Notes: generated by a model from the sequence alone, not told the origin. DNA of 64,000 nucleotides from Cordilura impudica (GCA_963682025.1 OY821518.1:221512868-221576867); one strand, 5' to 3'. Counted from the stretch's first letter, positions 11,162-21,670 are shown. Translations and numbers: made by a program.

Positions 11162-11882
11162 TATACCTTATACCAATTTATGGTTACGATAAAATAACTT
11201 TGTGCTGATGTTTGTAATTACCAAAAGTATTTGTGCTACGCCTGTCTTTTACTATACCGCTGGACTAAGAAACACTTTGTTCGTTTGTGCGTCTATCCAT
11301 CCGTAATCAAACTACAGCTCGCAACTATCAATATAATTTGATTAAATTTCGTAAATTTTAATCAAAATTTTATCGGCCATAGGATGAGACTGGTGAAAAT
11401 TGATGCACGCTCTGATCTAGTCCCCATACAAGTAACCCTTATGAGATTGACTTCAATTGTTAAATTAAGTTTGTGAATGTTTATAACATTCATTAATCAG
11501 TACTGAAAAAAGCTTGTAGGGCAATTTTTGTTCATAGCCCCCATATAAATCTGCTTACCAGTCTTCAATTAAACCTATCAAAAATAAATATAGTGCACTA
11601 ATTTTTTCTTCAAATTTGGTTTGTATATGCTTTTACTAAAAATAAGTGACCTTACCAAGTATGGTCAGGGTCGGTCCATTTTTGGACCTAGTCTTAATTA
11701 TAAATATAGCACCCGATGTGAACTTTTTCAGATCTCCAAGAAAAAAAATTAATACAAATTCTACTCAAATTTGGTTTATGCTTTGCTTATATTCTATACC
11801 AAATTAATAGGATCTAAGACCGGTGCCCTAGACATGTGGTATTGCATGGTAGATCCAGACCGATTATAATTTTCTTACTTGT
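11162..11882 (-). mobile_element. DINE-1/mini-me-like element, complete but old
   Basis: A reverse-strand copy with both ends: 3' terminus TATACCTTATACCA at 11162 and 5' terminus ending CTTACTTGT at 11882. It is highly diverged. The tetranucleotide core has decayed (CGTCTATCCATCCG) and the terminal palindrome is reduced to AGATCCAGACCG. The length of 721 bp agrees with the family. Confidence 0.75.
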
Positions 11883-12044
11883 TTATTTTATCATCTCCAA
11901 AAAAACGAGGTTATGAAATATAACTTTTATTTTCTTCTCCGGATGAAGAAATTCTGAAGAGTATCAAATTGCTACTTGTTTATTTTAATTTGGAAACCCA
12001 GAAAGATTAATAATGATAAATTAAATATTTTTATAAACGAATAA

Positions 12045-12498
12045 AGCCCTAAACACATAACTGCGAGTTGCGAGTGCGAGAAAAAACGAGAATGAGGCAG
12101 CATAATTTTTTCTATATGTGGAACCGAGATCAATAGTGAAACTTTTTTGTATGGCATTGCCAACTTAGGTTGTAAAAACACTCGCAAGGAAAAGAGAATT
12201 GATTCTATTTTCTGTGCGAGAAAAATCAGATGACAGGAGAATCAGCTGATAGGCATTAAACGCGATGCCTACTATAGTAATTACTTTATTTAACCAGTTA
12301 ATAATTTCGATTTTATTCATTTTTTTATATTTATTTTTTGTTATATGAACAGCTTTATATACAATTGACAATTGAGTTATGTTTGGCAGTAGGACAATCA
12401 GCTGCTCGAAAGCATTTTGATGATCTTGTGAAAGCACAAAGCACAAATTCTCGCATGAAAAAGCTTAGTTTTTACTCGCACGTTATGTGTTTGGGGCT
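12045..12498. mobile_element. TIR MITE with TAA target duplication (PIF/Harbinger-like)
   Basis: The terminal inverted repeats are AGCCCTAAACACATAAC on the left and the reverse complement of AGCCCCAAACACATAAC on the right. They are flanked by TAA (12042-12044 and 12499-12501). A 3-bp TWA duplication and a GGGC-type terminus point to PIF/Harbinger. The 454-bp interior is non-coding and holds repeated TGCGAG/CTCGCA motifs near both ends. Superfamily assignment is tentative. Confidence 0.6.
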
Positions 12499-12619
12499 TA
12501 ACTCTACCTTAATTTTTATTTAAAAACAAAAAATAAATACTTAAATTGTTTTTTTTTTTTCGTTTTTATTACATTTTACTGGTAAGTAGTAGAGCGGCTC
12601 AGCCACCCGTTGACAAACG

Positions 12620-13060
12620 GTGAAAATAATTCTTAATGAAAATCCATTTTTTAAGAAAACGTATTTTTTTAAGAATAAATACTATTATTAGAAAATGCAA
12701 TGTTCTAAGAAAAATTATTTTTTAACATATACAAAAGTTTTCGGGAAAAGTACTCTTTTAGAAGGAAAAACTACGTGTTTCGTTGGCCAAGAAGGAAAAT
12801 TTTGTTGTGTATATTTTAGCTAAAAACTAAGTTACATAAAAACCATTTGCTGCTTTAAAATGACACTAAAAAACATACATTTTCTTAAAAAGTTATCATT
12901 TCTTAAAAAACTACTTTTTCCTAAAAAAAAGTACCTCTTTTAAAAAAGCATCTTTTCTTAAAAAGGTACCGTTTCTCAAAAAATAAACTTCTCCTATTCC
13001 TAAAAAAGTAACTTTTCTAAAAAAATTATTAGTACCTTTTCTAAAGAAGACAAACTTCAG
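12620..13060. repeat. Degenerate 19-22-bp satellite (TTTTCTTAAAAAAGTACC-like)
   Basis: Many imperfect units of the form CTTTTCTTAAAAAAGTAC follow each other, clearest between 12,880 and 13,050. They are interrupted by less ordered AT-rich DNA. Similar units reappear at about 19,915-19,985 and 55,660-55,880. The KKK/FFRK-like peptide frames over this stretch are by-products of the repeat. Confidence 0.55.
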
Positions 13061-13200
13061 CATCCTTCTGCATTGCAAAATTATTATCTTTTCTATTATT
13101 ATTATATGTATACATGATCCCAAACCAAACAATATAGAACTTGTTATTGTAACACAGATCAACAATACATAATAATAAAATTACTTTTCTTAAGTATAAA

Positions 13201-13760
13201 CTAGCAGAGCACAGCCCTCGAAATTCGAGTGCAAATTCTAGGAAATTTTATTTTATCATTCAATTAATTTCTTTCAATGTTTTTTAATCTATTTAATTCA
13301 TTAAGTTTATTTCATTATAAATTTTTGTTGAACACACAGAAATAAAGGCCACCTTGTATGCCATGTAAAGGTTTTAAAATTTTTGGCAATTCACAATTCA
13401 ACACAGGGAATGTGTTATTCAATTATTGCAATGAAATCTGTACGTTACCTTTCGTAGTGCATAACGTAAAGTTGATTGTGCACGCATAACTTTCCTCAAA
13501 CTCAACAAAACTAAACAGTTAATAGCTCAAAAGAAAGAGCTTGATCCACTGAGTGTTCTTAGACTTCTGTCAGAATCAGAACTCTAGTTATAGAGGTTTG
13601 AGTGAAGAAAAATATTGAAAATATCTTGAAAAAATTTAATGTAAAGTTGATTGTGGACGCATAACTTTCCCCAAACTCAACGAATTTAAGCAGTTAATAG
13701 CTCAAAAGAAAGAGCTTGATCCAATGATTGTTCTGATAGTGAAACGATTAAGATCCAGTC
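13201..13760 (-). mobile_element. Helitron family-A relative, 3' end and part of body
   Basis: CTAG at 13201-13204 is followed on the plus strand by a hairpin with CTCGAAATTCGAG and then CAAATTCTAGGAAA, matching the reverse-strand 3' end of 5856-6470. Weaker similarity (GGCAATTCACAATTCAAC) continues for about 200 bp. The 5' end could not be fixed; the right limit given is the end of the internal tandem duplication. Confidence 0.5.
13468..13740. repeat. Two-copy tandem repeat, period about 172 bp
   Basis: The segment starting GTAAAGTTGATTGTG at about 13,468 recurs at about 13,640. It runs through CATAACTTTCC, CAAACTCAAC and AATAGCTCAAAAGAAAGAGC with few differences. The unit lies in the family-A-like Helitron body. 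Non-coding. Confidence 0.7.
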
Positions 13761-14181
13761 ATTAGAAGGGAATCTTTGAGAATTCGAATTGCTTGAGTGA
13801 ATGTGTCCCATAAGAAATGTATAGGGAAGAATCGCTTTTAAGTATAACTAGAGAAAGGTGGGAGTTGTGTAAATTTCAATGATTGGTGACATAAAGGTAT
13901 TTAGATACCTTTAATTTAAAAAAAAAAAATTAAGGAAATCAGCCGGATAGTACGACCAGACTTTCATAAATTTTTTTAATATATAAGAAACATTATTGTC
14001 TCTTGGGCACTATGTGCCTTTTCTAATGAAAACAAAATAAAAATTTTATAGTTAGGCGCTATGCGCTCTTTATTGTTTTAAATTCAAAATAGAACTAACC
14101 TAGTTATTTCTCATTTTACCCTATTAAAGACAAGGTTCAGAAAATACACACACGAAACACACAATGTTCTGTTCAAAAGCA
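13761..14181. other. Unassigned spacer
   Basis: AT-rich DNA with no gene seen. Near 14,137 the sequence GGTTCAGAAAATACACACAC has a diverged inverted partner at about 14,905-14,925, so the palindrome described next may originally have been longer. Confidence 0.45.
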
Positions 14182-14860
14182 GCCAACACATATCTTTATT
14201 TTCATATCAATTATGTGCGTTTCTAAATTTTCTACGGTGCCCAACACAACCATGACTGTGTTCGTTTTAATATTTCGTTATTTACACGAACATTTTTGTA
14301 TCACATACTTTTTGTTTCAATCACACATAAAGCACACATTTTTGAGTGTTGCTTTATTTGAAGTTCATGTTCTGGTACGTGTAATGAAAAAAAACACAGA
14401 ACATGTACAATAAACAGGTTCGAGTTCAGTTATATTTTAAGTCGTGTTGTGGCTCGTGTAGTAAGAAAAAACACAACATGTACAATAAACAGGTTCGAGT
14501 TCAGTTATATTTTAAGTCGTGTTTAAAATATAACTGAACTCGAACCTGTTTATTGTATATGTTGTGTTTTTTCTCACTACACGAGCCACAACACGACTTA
14601 AAATATAACTGAACTCGAACCTGTTTATTTTATATGTTCTGTGTTTTTTTTCAGTACACTTACCAGAACATGAACTTCAAATAAAGCAACACTCAAAAAT
14701 GTGTGCTTTATGTGTGATTGAAACAAAAAGTATGTGATACAAAAATGTTCGTGTAAATAACGAAATATTAAAACGAACACAGTCATGGTTGTGTTGGGCA
14801 CAGAAGAAAATTTCAAAACAAACATAATTGGTATGAAAATAAAAATATGTGTGTGTTGGC
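14182..14860. repeat. Near-perfect 0.68-kb palindrome (foldback-type element)
   Basis: The left arm (14182-14515) and right arm (14523-14860) are reverse complements with few mismatches, separated by only 7 bp (GTCGTGT). Each arm contains two direct copies of a roughly 75-bp sub-unit (ACAATAAACAGGTTCGAGTT..GTCGTGTT). Internally repetitive arms are a feature of Foldback-like elements. I see no terminal duplication or coding gene. The same 66-codon frame appears on both strands only because of the symmetry. Confidence 0.85.
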
Positions 14861-15284
14861 TTAAGTTATGTTTGTTTACATATATGTACGAGTTTTTTAT
14901 TCAGTGTGTGTTTTTTTTCTGAACTCTGATTAAAGATGATATTCCTAACAGGGCACAAGTTGCTGATGCTTGGTGCTGTTTTAGTTAATCAGTTTCGCAC
15001 GCGCTGGTAGACAGGTGTTAGTATTATTATTTTGTCGAATTTCAGTAAATGGTGAGAATTTTACTGATGGTTGATGTCGCTGCTTCAGTTGCACATGCGC
15101 TGGTTGACAAGTGTTGGTATATGTCGAATTGTTACAAATGATGGGGAGAAGAATATTCCCAGCAAATCGAAATATGTTGACACAGGTGCAGTTATTAAGA
15201 ATTTTGACTGCATGTGACAAACTAATTGTGTACTCACGATTAAACTGATGATTGATCGCATATCATTTCAATGTGGTGGGAACC
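14861..15284. other. Spacer with a short imperfect direct duplication
   Basis: Between about 14,990 and 15,165 a segment is repeated with divergence: CACGCGCTGGTAGACAGGTG at about 15,000 and CATGCGCTGGTTGACAAGTG at about 15,100, each followed by a TGTCGAATT motif. No gene is recognised. Confidence 0.5.
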
Positions 15285-15293
15285 ATGTGTTAA
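15285..15293. repeat. Target-site duplication of the Jockey-type LINE (3' side)
   Basis: ATGTGTTAA occurs here and again at 19873-19881, exactly flanking the LINE's AT-rich tail and its promoter start. A 9-bp duplication is in the normal range for LINE insertion. Confidence 0.8.
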
Positions 15294-15669
15294 ATTATTA
15301 TTATTATTTATTATTATTTATTTACTATCAATAAGTCATTGAGTTTCTTATTTCTAAAAAAATTTTGAGTTACTATCGTTAAGATATTACAGCAAATAAT
15401 TACATAATTTATTAATATAAGTTAGCATTTCATAAACATATTATTCTAGTATATAGGAAAAAGAAAGTGTGAAAAAACCTACATATAATATCACAAAAAA
15501 AAAAAAAATTAAATAAAAAGGCAGGTTTGAAAGGTTTTTATTAAACCAAGAACTAATTGAGTCTATACCAGAGTGTATAGAATCAATTAGTCCATGCTAT
15601 GTAAACCTCTCAAATGGGCAAAATTTTACCTTCTGCATCTATAATTGAATGTCAGTGTCATATCCTTAA

Positions 15670-16853
15670 TTAACGTTTCGATAGTTTTTTTCCTGTCATT
15701 CTATGCAAGTCTATAGTAGGAAATCGTCTTGGTAAATTAAGTATTATCTTCAAATTTTTATTTTGAATTATTTGAACACTTTTCTTGTGGGTTTTTGCGT
15801 TATCTTTCGAAACAACACAGCCATATGTAAGAATAGGTCTGATACATAACTTATATAAAAGAAGTTTGTTTTTAATACTCAGTTTCGATTTTCTATTAAG
15901 AAGAGCATACAGAGTTCGACCACAACGAACTGCTCGTAAAGAAACATTTATTAAATGTTCCTTGAAAGTCAGTTTTTCATCTAGTGTTATGCCAAGATAT
16001 TTAATTGATTTTGAGAAAGCAATTTCCGTTCCCTCTAGAAACAATTTATGTGAGGGATTTCTCATAGCCTGAGATTTCTCTTCGTTAATTTGAATTTTCC
16101 ACTTGGTGAAGTATTTGGATGCGGAGACAAGGGCCTTTTGCATACGCTTTACAATAGCATTTGAAACCTTTCCGTGTGAAATGAATTCGCTGTCGTCGGC
16201 ATAAAAAGCCACGTCATTACCTGCCGATAATTTGACGTCAGAAATGTAAATATTATAGAGCAGTGGAGATAACACGGAACCCTGTGGCACCCCTGCTGGT
16301 ATATATTTATCAGCTGAACGAGCCCCGGCCACTTCGACTACAAATGATCTATCAGAGAGAAAGCTTTTAATTAATTTTATTAGGTATAATGGGCATTGAA
16401 ATTTATGAAGCTTGTATATAAGCCCATTATGCCAAATTGAGCCAAAAGCTTTTTCTATGTCGAGGAAGAGTACTCCTGTGGAGTAACGTCTATTCTTATT
16501 GGCTTTTACCATGTTCACTACACGTTTTAACTGGTGGGTAGTAGAATGTTGCGCTCTAAATCCATATTGGCAGCTATGGAGAATATTATTTTCATCGGCG
16601 AAATTGCTCAGTCTTTTCAATATAATTTTTTCAAAAATTTTATCCAGAGAGCTCAGTAAACTGATTGGCCTGTAGCTCGTTGGTATATTTGGGTCCTTAC
16701 CACTTTTAGCAATTGGAATAACTTTCGCCTTTTTAAATCCTGTTGGGAAATGGCCATTCTGAATACAAAAATTATAAAATTTAACCAAGAATTCGTAAGC
16801 TGCACTTGGAAGTTTCTTCAGGACCAAGTTGTTTATTTTATCCAAGCCACACG
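15670..16853 (-). pseudogene. LINE ORF2, reverse transcriptase part
   Basis: An RNA-dependent DNA polymerase for target-primed reverse transcription. Visible in order: GLDKINNLVLKKLP, SYRPISLLSSLDKIFEKII, the GFRAQHSTTHQL block, motif A as FLDIEKAFGSIW (the first Asp is kept, but the usual second Asp of AFD is Gly), GVPQGSVLSPLLYN, and motif C as FYADD. The C-terminal tail runs through RPILTYGCVV to a stop at 15670. The frame upstream of 16853 (FFACGLD) enters inserted minisatellite DNA and is not original. Reading continues naturally from the endonuclease fragment at 17311 and above. Confidence 0.85.
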
Positions 16854-17310
16854 CAAAAAAAAAATTCTTTTGTCGTAAACGATTTTGCTGCCAAATGGGA
16901 AATCGTTTGCTACCGTCGTTTACGACAAACGAACTTTTAATTTGTCGCAAATGAAAAAACCCGCTTACATCAAACGATTATTTCGTTTACAATAAACGAT
17001 TATTTCGTTTACAATAAAGGATTATTTCGTTTACAATAAAAGATTATTTCGTTTACAAGAAACGATTATTTCGTTTACAATAAACGTTGATTCAATTAGT
17101 TCAATTGATTATTTCGTTTACAATAAACAATTATTTCGTTTACAATAAACGATTATTTCGTTTACAATAAAAGATTATTTCGTTTACAATAAAAGATTAT
17201 TTCGTTTACAATAAAGGATTATTTCGTTTACAATAAACGTTTATTTCATTTAGTTCAATTGATTATTTCGTTTACGATAAACGATTATTTCTTTTACAAT
17301 AAAAGAAGAT
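16854..17310. repeat. 22-bp hairpin minisatellite inserted in the LINE
   Basis: About a dozen units of ATTATTTCGTTTACAATAAACG, each holding the short hairpin CGTTTA-CAA-TAAACG. The array is broken twice by a spacer containing AGTTCAATTGATTATTTCG (about 17,092-17,110 and 17,251-17,270), giving a higher-order period near 155 bp. At the left end there is an inverted pair, TTTGTCGTAAACGA (about 16,872) and TCGTTTACGACAAA (about 16,916). It separates the endonuclease and RT halves of LINE ORF2, so it arrived after the LINE. Boundaries are approximate and I saw no target duplication. Confidence 0.75.
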
Positions 17311-18540
17311 TTCGTTTGAGTTTTTGAGATTTTTAATAAAGAATATAACTTCATCAGAACAGGTAAAAGTGTCTATATTGTTATTAGACGAGTCGTCAAC
17401 TTCTATTGATCTTACGAATAAGCTGATTTTTCTACCTATAGAACTATTGAAGTGGGTAGTGATATTGTGAGCTCTAGCGAACTGATCGGCAATAGTGTTG
17501 GCAATTTCGACGCTGTCAATGACTATACGGTTATAAACAACCAGTTTCTTAATTGAACTAGACTTGCCTCTAATACGTTTTGTAATCTTCCAGAAATGCT
17601 TACCTCTAACAGGCAATTTGGACAGAAATGATCCCCACGCTTCATTTCTAGCAATATTAATGTGGTAGGCAATCATTTTATTCAGTTCTCTGACTATTGC
17701 CCGAAACAATGTCTTTCTGGTGACGTCATTACATCGCTGAAACTTTCGTCTATACATATTTCGCACAGAAATCATTCGCTTACAATCAGGAGATACCTGG
17801 AAATTTATATTTTCACGAGTTTGGTAAGGAATTGATGAACAACAAGCAAAGGTTATCAGGTCAGTAAATTCTTGGTCAACATTGAGATGGGATAGCTGAT
17901 TGTTTAGAATGGCCGACTGATTAATTTTAGAATCGATTATGCTCTTAAATTGTTCCCAATTGGCATTAAAATAATCAGGGAATAGTTTTACATGATCACG
18001 GGCAGGTTCGTTAAGGTAAAAGGTAATTGGCACGTGATCAGAGTACAATTTGTTAGGATGAGTCTCTAATTCTGAAAACGGAAGTGTAGAGTTAGAAAGC
18101 AGAAGGTCAATTATCGATGGACGTCTATATATTATATTCTGAGGAAAACGAGTGGGGTGGTATGGAAAATATATATAGTAGTTTGACAAATTTTGATGGT
18201 TATAAAGAAGTTTACCGGCTCTGTCAGAAATGCAGCTTACAGAAATGCATATGTTTTCAAATATTTTAGTATCAAATGATATTTCCCACTTATGCGCTAA
18301 TGTTGACCTTACGGCTATTGCTACACCACCTCCATGAGAGTTTCTATCTTTTCTGTACACAATATAACCAGGTAACTTGAACTTATGGTTTGTTTTTAAA
18401 AAAGTTTCATTAAGAAGCAGAATATCAATATTTTTTTCTCTTAAAAATAAATGAAGTTGAACTGATTGATTGAAGCTTGTAATATCTTGGCAGTTACAGT
18501 GCATTACATGAAGGCAGTTATTTCTGTTGTTAGTCGCCAT
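17311..18540 (-). pseudogene. LINE ORF2, endonuclease part with central deletion
   Basis: An apurinic-type (APE) endonuclease that nicks the target DNA for LINE insertion. It starts at ATG 18540. Visible: an N-terminal Asn motif (HVMHCNCQDI), the Glu motif DILLLNETFL, GGGVAIAVRS, the late motif SIIDLLLSNS and the catalytic His in YSDHVPITF. The expected middle block with the GDFN Asp/Asn pair is missing: the sequence jumps from ISVSCISDRA straight to KLLYNHQNLS. A linker to RT follows (about 17,940-17,330). Translation then runs into the minisatellite. Confidence 0.82.
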
Positions 18541-18599
18541 ATTTAAGCAACTGCATTATTACGTTAACCTGTTCTATTTTTGAAGTACACTTCTGTAGG

Positions 18600-19689
18600 T
18601 CAGACACAGCATTCGTATATACATATGTTGAACAATTCATCGATACTAAATAAGTCATCTCGTATGTTGGTTGGTCGAGTAGCTGTTCTTACTGCATCGG
18701 CATAACACTTAGCGGCTAAAATTGGACTGTGTCCAATCGGCACAGAATTTGGAGGATTAACCCATTGAGTCGTATTGTTTGGAGTTTGCTCAGAAAATTC
18801 GTGGAAATGCTGGTTTCGTGTAGGCTGGTTCCTCTTGTTGATATTATCACGCATGACAGGGTATTCTTTATGGCTGGGACACCGAGGGTCATCTGCTCTA
18901 TGATTTGTGTTTTTTAGATTTTTCCTGGTACAACTGAAGCACTTGTAAGCTACAGGGTTTCCCTCTGGTATCTTGTTTATTTGACAAACTGATAAACCAT
19001 GATCACCACCACATGCAATACAGATATTATTGCGATAACAGTTCTTGGAACCATGGCCGTACATTGCGCACTTGGTGCATTGAATAGGGCCTTTTTTACT
19101 TTTTAGGGTACTTCTCCAGTAGACCACAATACTGCGAAGTCGTCTAATTTTTAATATCTGTGACTTTGAGTTTTGAGTTCGGTCAAACTCTAACATATAC
19201 AATGCATCATCTGCAGAAGAACGAACTGTTTTTATTTCCTTAACACTAGTTGCAGTGACATTGTATTCTAATTTAAGCTCTTCCTCTAATGCTTTTGGGT
19301 CAGTTTGGGATAGGCCATATAGGAATAGCTTAAACAATTTAGTATCTTTTCTTTCGTGGGTATAGAATCTGAAATTAGCTGCGGTGAGTTTTTTCTTTAC
19401 GACATCATAATTTGCAAAGAAGAAGATATTATTTTCGTGCCGACTGACATTTTTTGAACTCGTAATCTTTCCCAATTAAGTTATATACTGGAGTAAAACC
19501 ATGAATAGAATCAACTACAATTGGGGGTATTACAATTTTGTAATCCCTAATATCTTGTTGCTCACCTTCACTGAAAGTGTCTTCTTCATCATCTAAATTT
19601 TGTAAGATTTTAAATCGATTTTCATTTGCACTCAATTTCTTTTTTGTTGGTGCACTTCCCCAACATTTCTTTCGTTTTAAAGCATTCAT
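18600..19689 (-). pseudogene. LINE ORF1 (Gag-like, three zinc knuckles), one frameshift
   Basis: A nucleic-acid-binding protein that packages LINE RNA. It starts at ATG 19689 (MNALKRKKCWGSAPTKKK). A frame change near 19,440-19,455 separates the first ~80 residues from the rest, where NVSRHENNIFFFANYDVV resumes. The C-terminal half has knuckles CTKCAMYGHGSKNC, CIACGGDHGLSVC and a third, CFSCTRKN..HRADDPRC, typical of Jockey-clade ORF1. It ends at 18600, 60 bp before ORF2 starts. Confidence 0.82.
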
Positions 19690-19838
19690 TAATAGCTTGT
19701 TTTTTTTCTAGTTCTTTTTGTTGTTTACTTTAGTAAAGTAGTAAGTAAGTGCAATTTACTATGATAGTATGTTGTTGTTTTTAACTGTAACTTTTACTTT
19801 TAAATTACTGTAGCAATACTAAGCAAGTAACAATAAAT

Positions 19839-19872
19839 ACGTCTGTTCGCGATCAATGACTACATGAGACTG
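19839..19872 (-). promoter_or_regulatory. LINE internal promoter: initiator plus DPE
   Basis: Read on the minus strand, the element starts CAGTCT. With the A as +1 (19871), the initiator consensus TCAGTY is complete, its T supplied by the target duplication. AGACGT then occupies +28 to +33 (19844-19839), the exact position and sequence expected for a downstream promoter element. This is the TATA-less promoter type of fly Jockey, Doc, F and I elements, which lets the transcript include its own promoter. Confidence 0.82.
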
Positions 19873-20250
19873 ATGTGTTAACTTATATTTTTAAGTAACA
19901 TTTTATAAAAAAGTTCAGTTTCTTAAAAGAGTAACTTTTCTTTCTAAAGTACCTTATTTTAAAAAAGTAAATTTTCAAAAAAAAAAAAAAAAAAAAAAAA
20001 TGTAAATTTTGTTACGTCCTTTATATCAGACGCCAGACACTGGCTGATTCTAAACAAAATCTGGTAACTATATCAGCTACAGAACTTTGTTATCAGCTGA
20101 TATTAATTAGCAGACAAAATTGCAGATAAACAACAAAACATAAAGCGTGTTTTTTTATAGGTTCACGTTGAGTTGGTACCACTACTTTATTTGTCAGCCA
20201 ATTAAACAGCTGATAGTTGCTTTTTGTTCTGTTTGGTGTGCCGAACAAGC
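19873..20250. other. LINE target duplication, then AT-rich spacer
   Basis: Starts with the 9-bp duplication ATGTGTTAA (19873-19881). A short stretch of the CTTTTCTTAAAAAAGTAC-type satellite follows (about 19,915-19,985), then an A homopolymer (about 19,979-20,000). The remaining sequence contains several CAGCTGAT/ATCAGCTG words but no recognised gene. Confidence 0.55.
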
Positions 20251-20260
20251 TGTTGCCGCA

Positions 20261-20610
20261 AAGCATTGAAGAAGACCTAAATCAATCAATTCGGCGCCGT
20301 TCGCCAAAAGTTTAGATGCATCCATTTACTTTGTGGAAAATCTTACGAAAGGATATTGGTTTCTAAGATTCAACCTGTGCAAGAAATAAAGTCAAACGAC
20401 AGCCGCATGTGCCGCCAACTCAGCCAATTAGCTAAATCACAAATAAATTTTTATTTTCAATTCAAAATTTTGTTCACCTATATTAGCTGGCATTAATCTT
20501 GCTGATATCTGGTTCCAACAGGATGGATACACACGCATGCTACGATTACTTTACTCAAAAAAACTTTTGATTAACAAATAATTTCACGTAATGGTCCTAT
20601 TAGTTTGTTT
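20261..20610 (+). pseudogene. Mariner (DD41D) transposase fossil
   Basis: Across shifted frames the translation gives NQSIRRRSP, LWKILRKDIGF, IKSND and then WFQQDG and ISRNGPI, in the same order as the transposase at 8270-9354. The stretch with the first catalytic Asp is missing, and stops and indels are frequent. I found no inverted repeats. It is a much older copy than the other three mariners. Confidence 0.7.
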
Positions 20611-21162
20611 ATCCAATAAAGCTAGTTTAGTCGATATAAAAATATTTTTCTTTGCTTCATTTACACTTTATGATTGGTAATTGTAAGAAATTTAATAGTA
20701 TTAAATTTTATGAGATTTTTTATCGATTTGTTTAGTTCTTAAATCGTTTCAGAAAAAATGCTGAATTTTCAGAATTTTTAGGAAAATCGAACAAAACGAA
20801 AATTAATTAAAAGTAAAAATAAGGACAAGCATATGATGAAAATAAATTTTCTTCGTGATACGTAAAATCAAGTCAGACTGCTGGACTTGGATTTTATTCG
20901 ATAGGAATCACTGAAATGGTAAACCAGTTTTATTTGAAAACTAGCTTTTACTTATTTTATCTTTCATAAGGTTTGAAAGCATATATATGGCAAAAATAAT
21001 GTCATATTTCTGATATTAAATTCGGTTTGGTTGACTGCAATATAGATTTTCTGAATATTTTCTACCCAATACAAGAGAACTTTTATTAATGCTTTTTTTT
21101 AATTTGTTATTTAATTATAATTATTTTTTATAAAATAATTTTATTTGCGATCTTTATTATTT
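20611..21162. other. AT-rich spacer, nothing recognised
   Basis: No coding frame or repeat end recognised in about 550 bp. Confidence 0.45.
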
Positions 21163-21670
21163 TAATGATTGAGTTTGAAATTATTCAGGCTCAAGATAAA
21201 ATGTTTTACTTTAAATAAAGCAAAAACATTGGCACATTTGTTTCAAAAAATTGATCCATATTCTGCATGACAGGTTATACAGCTGTTTCGGGATGATAAA
21301 GATCGAAAATAAGAAAATAAACAAAAATGTATATTGTAGTCTGCAATGTGTACTCGTATACAAACATGTTTGTTTCAAAATTGTTCTATATTTTAGTTTG
21401 TTATATTGGAAAAGGCTTAAATAGTATAACTTTTGCTTGAATTCTCATTTGGCAGTTTTCAGCGAATATATATGAATTTAACTTTTTACCAAACAAACTT
21501 TTTACTGCTTTTGGTTTCTGATGAGGGTTGGTGACTCTTCCCGAGACAGCTGTATAACCTGACATGCAGAATATAGATCAATTTTTTGAAACAAATGTGC
21601 CCATGTTTTTGCTTTATTTAAAGTAAAACCATTTTATCTTGTGTTTGAATAATTTAAAACTCAATCATTA
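21163..21670. repeat. Inverted-repeat element, 131-bp arms
   Basis: The left arm (21163-21293) and right arm (21539-21670) are reverse complements with about 10% mismatch. Each reads outside to inside TAATGATTGAGTTT, AAGATAAAATG, TTTAAATAAAGCAAAAACAT, TTTCAAAAAATTGATC, GGTTATACAGCTGT. The 245-bp loop is non-coding. No target duplication was seen, so the element type is open (MITE or foldback). Confidence 0.8.

Larger units (their letters stand above)
15294..19872 (-). mobile_element. Full-length Jockey-clade non-LTR retrotransposon, defective
   Basis: A 4.58-kb element on the minus strand, bounded by 9-bp duplications. From its 5' end: internal Inr+DPE promoter (19872-19839), ORF1 with zinc knuckles (19689-18600), ORF2 with endonuclease (18540-17311) and reverse transcriptase (16853-15670), 3' UTR and a tail rich in AATAAT. 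ORF order, three knuckles and the conserved C-terminal RT region fit the Jockey clade. Defects: a frameshift in ORF1, loss of the central endonuclease segment, and a minisatellite insert of about 460 bp in ORF2. Confidence 0.85.

Noticed and set aside
14213..14825. Two 66-codon frames with nearly the same product on opposite strands
   Set aside because: They are mirror images produced by the palindrome, not two genes.
16970..17310. Regular short repeats resembling a CRISPR array
   Set aside because: Units are contiguous 22-mers without unique spacers, in a eukaryotic LINE; it is a minisatellite.
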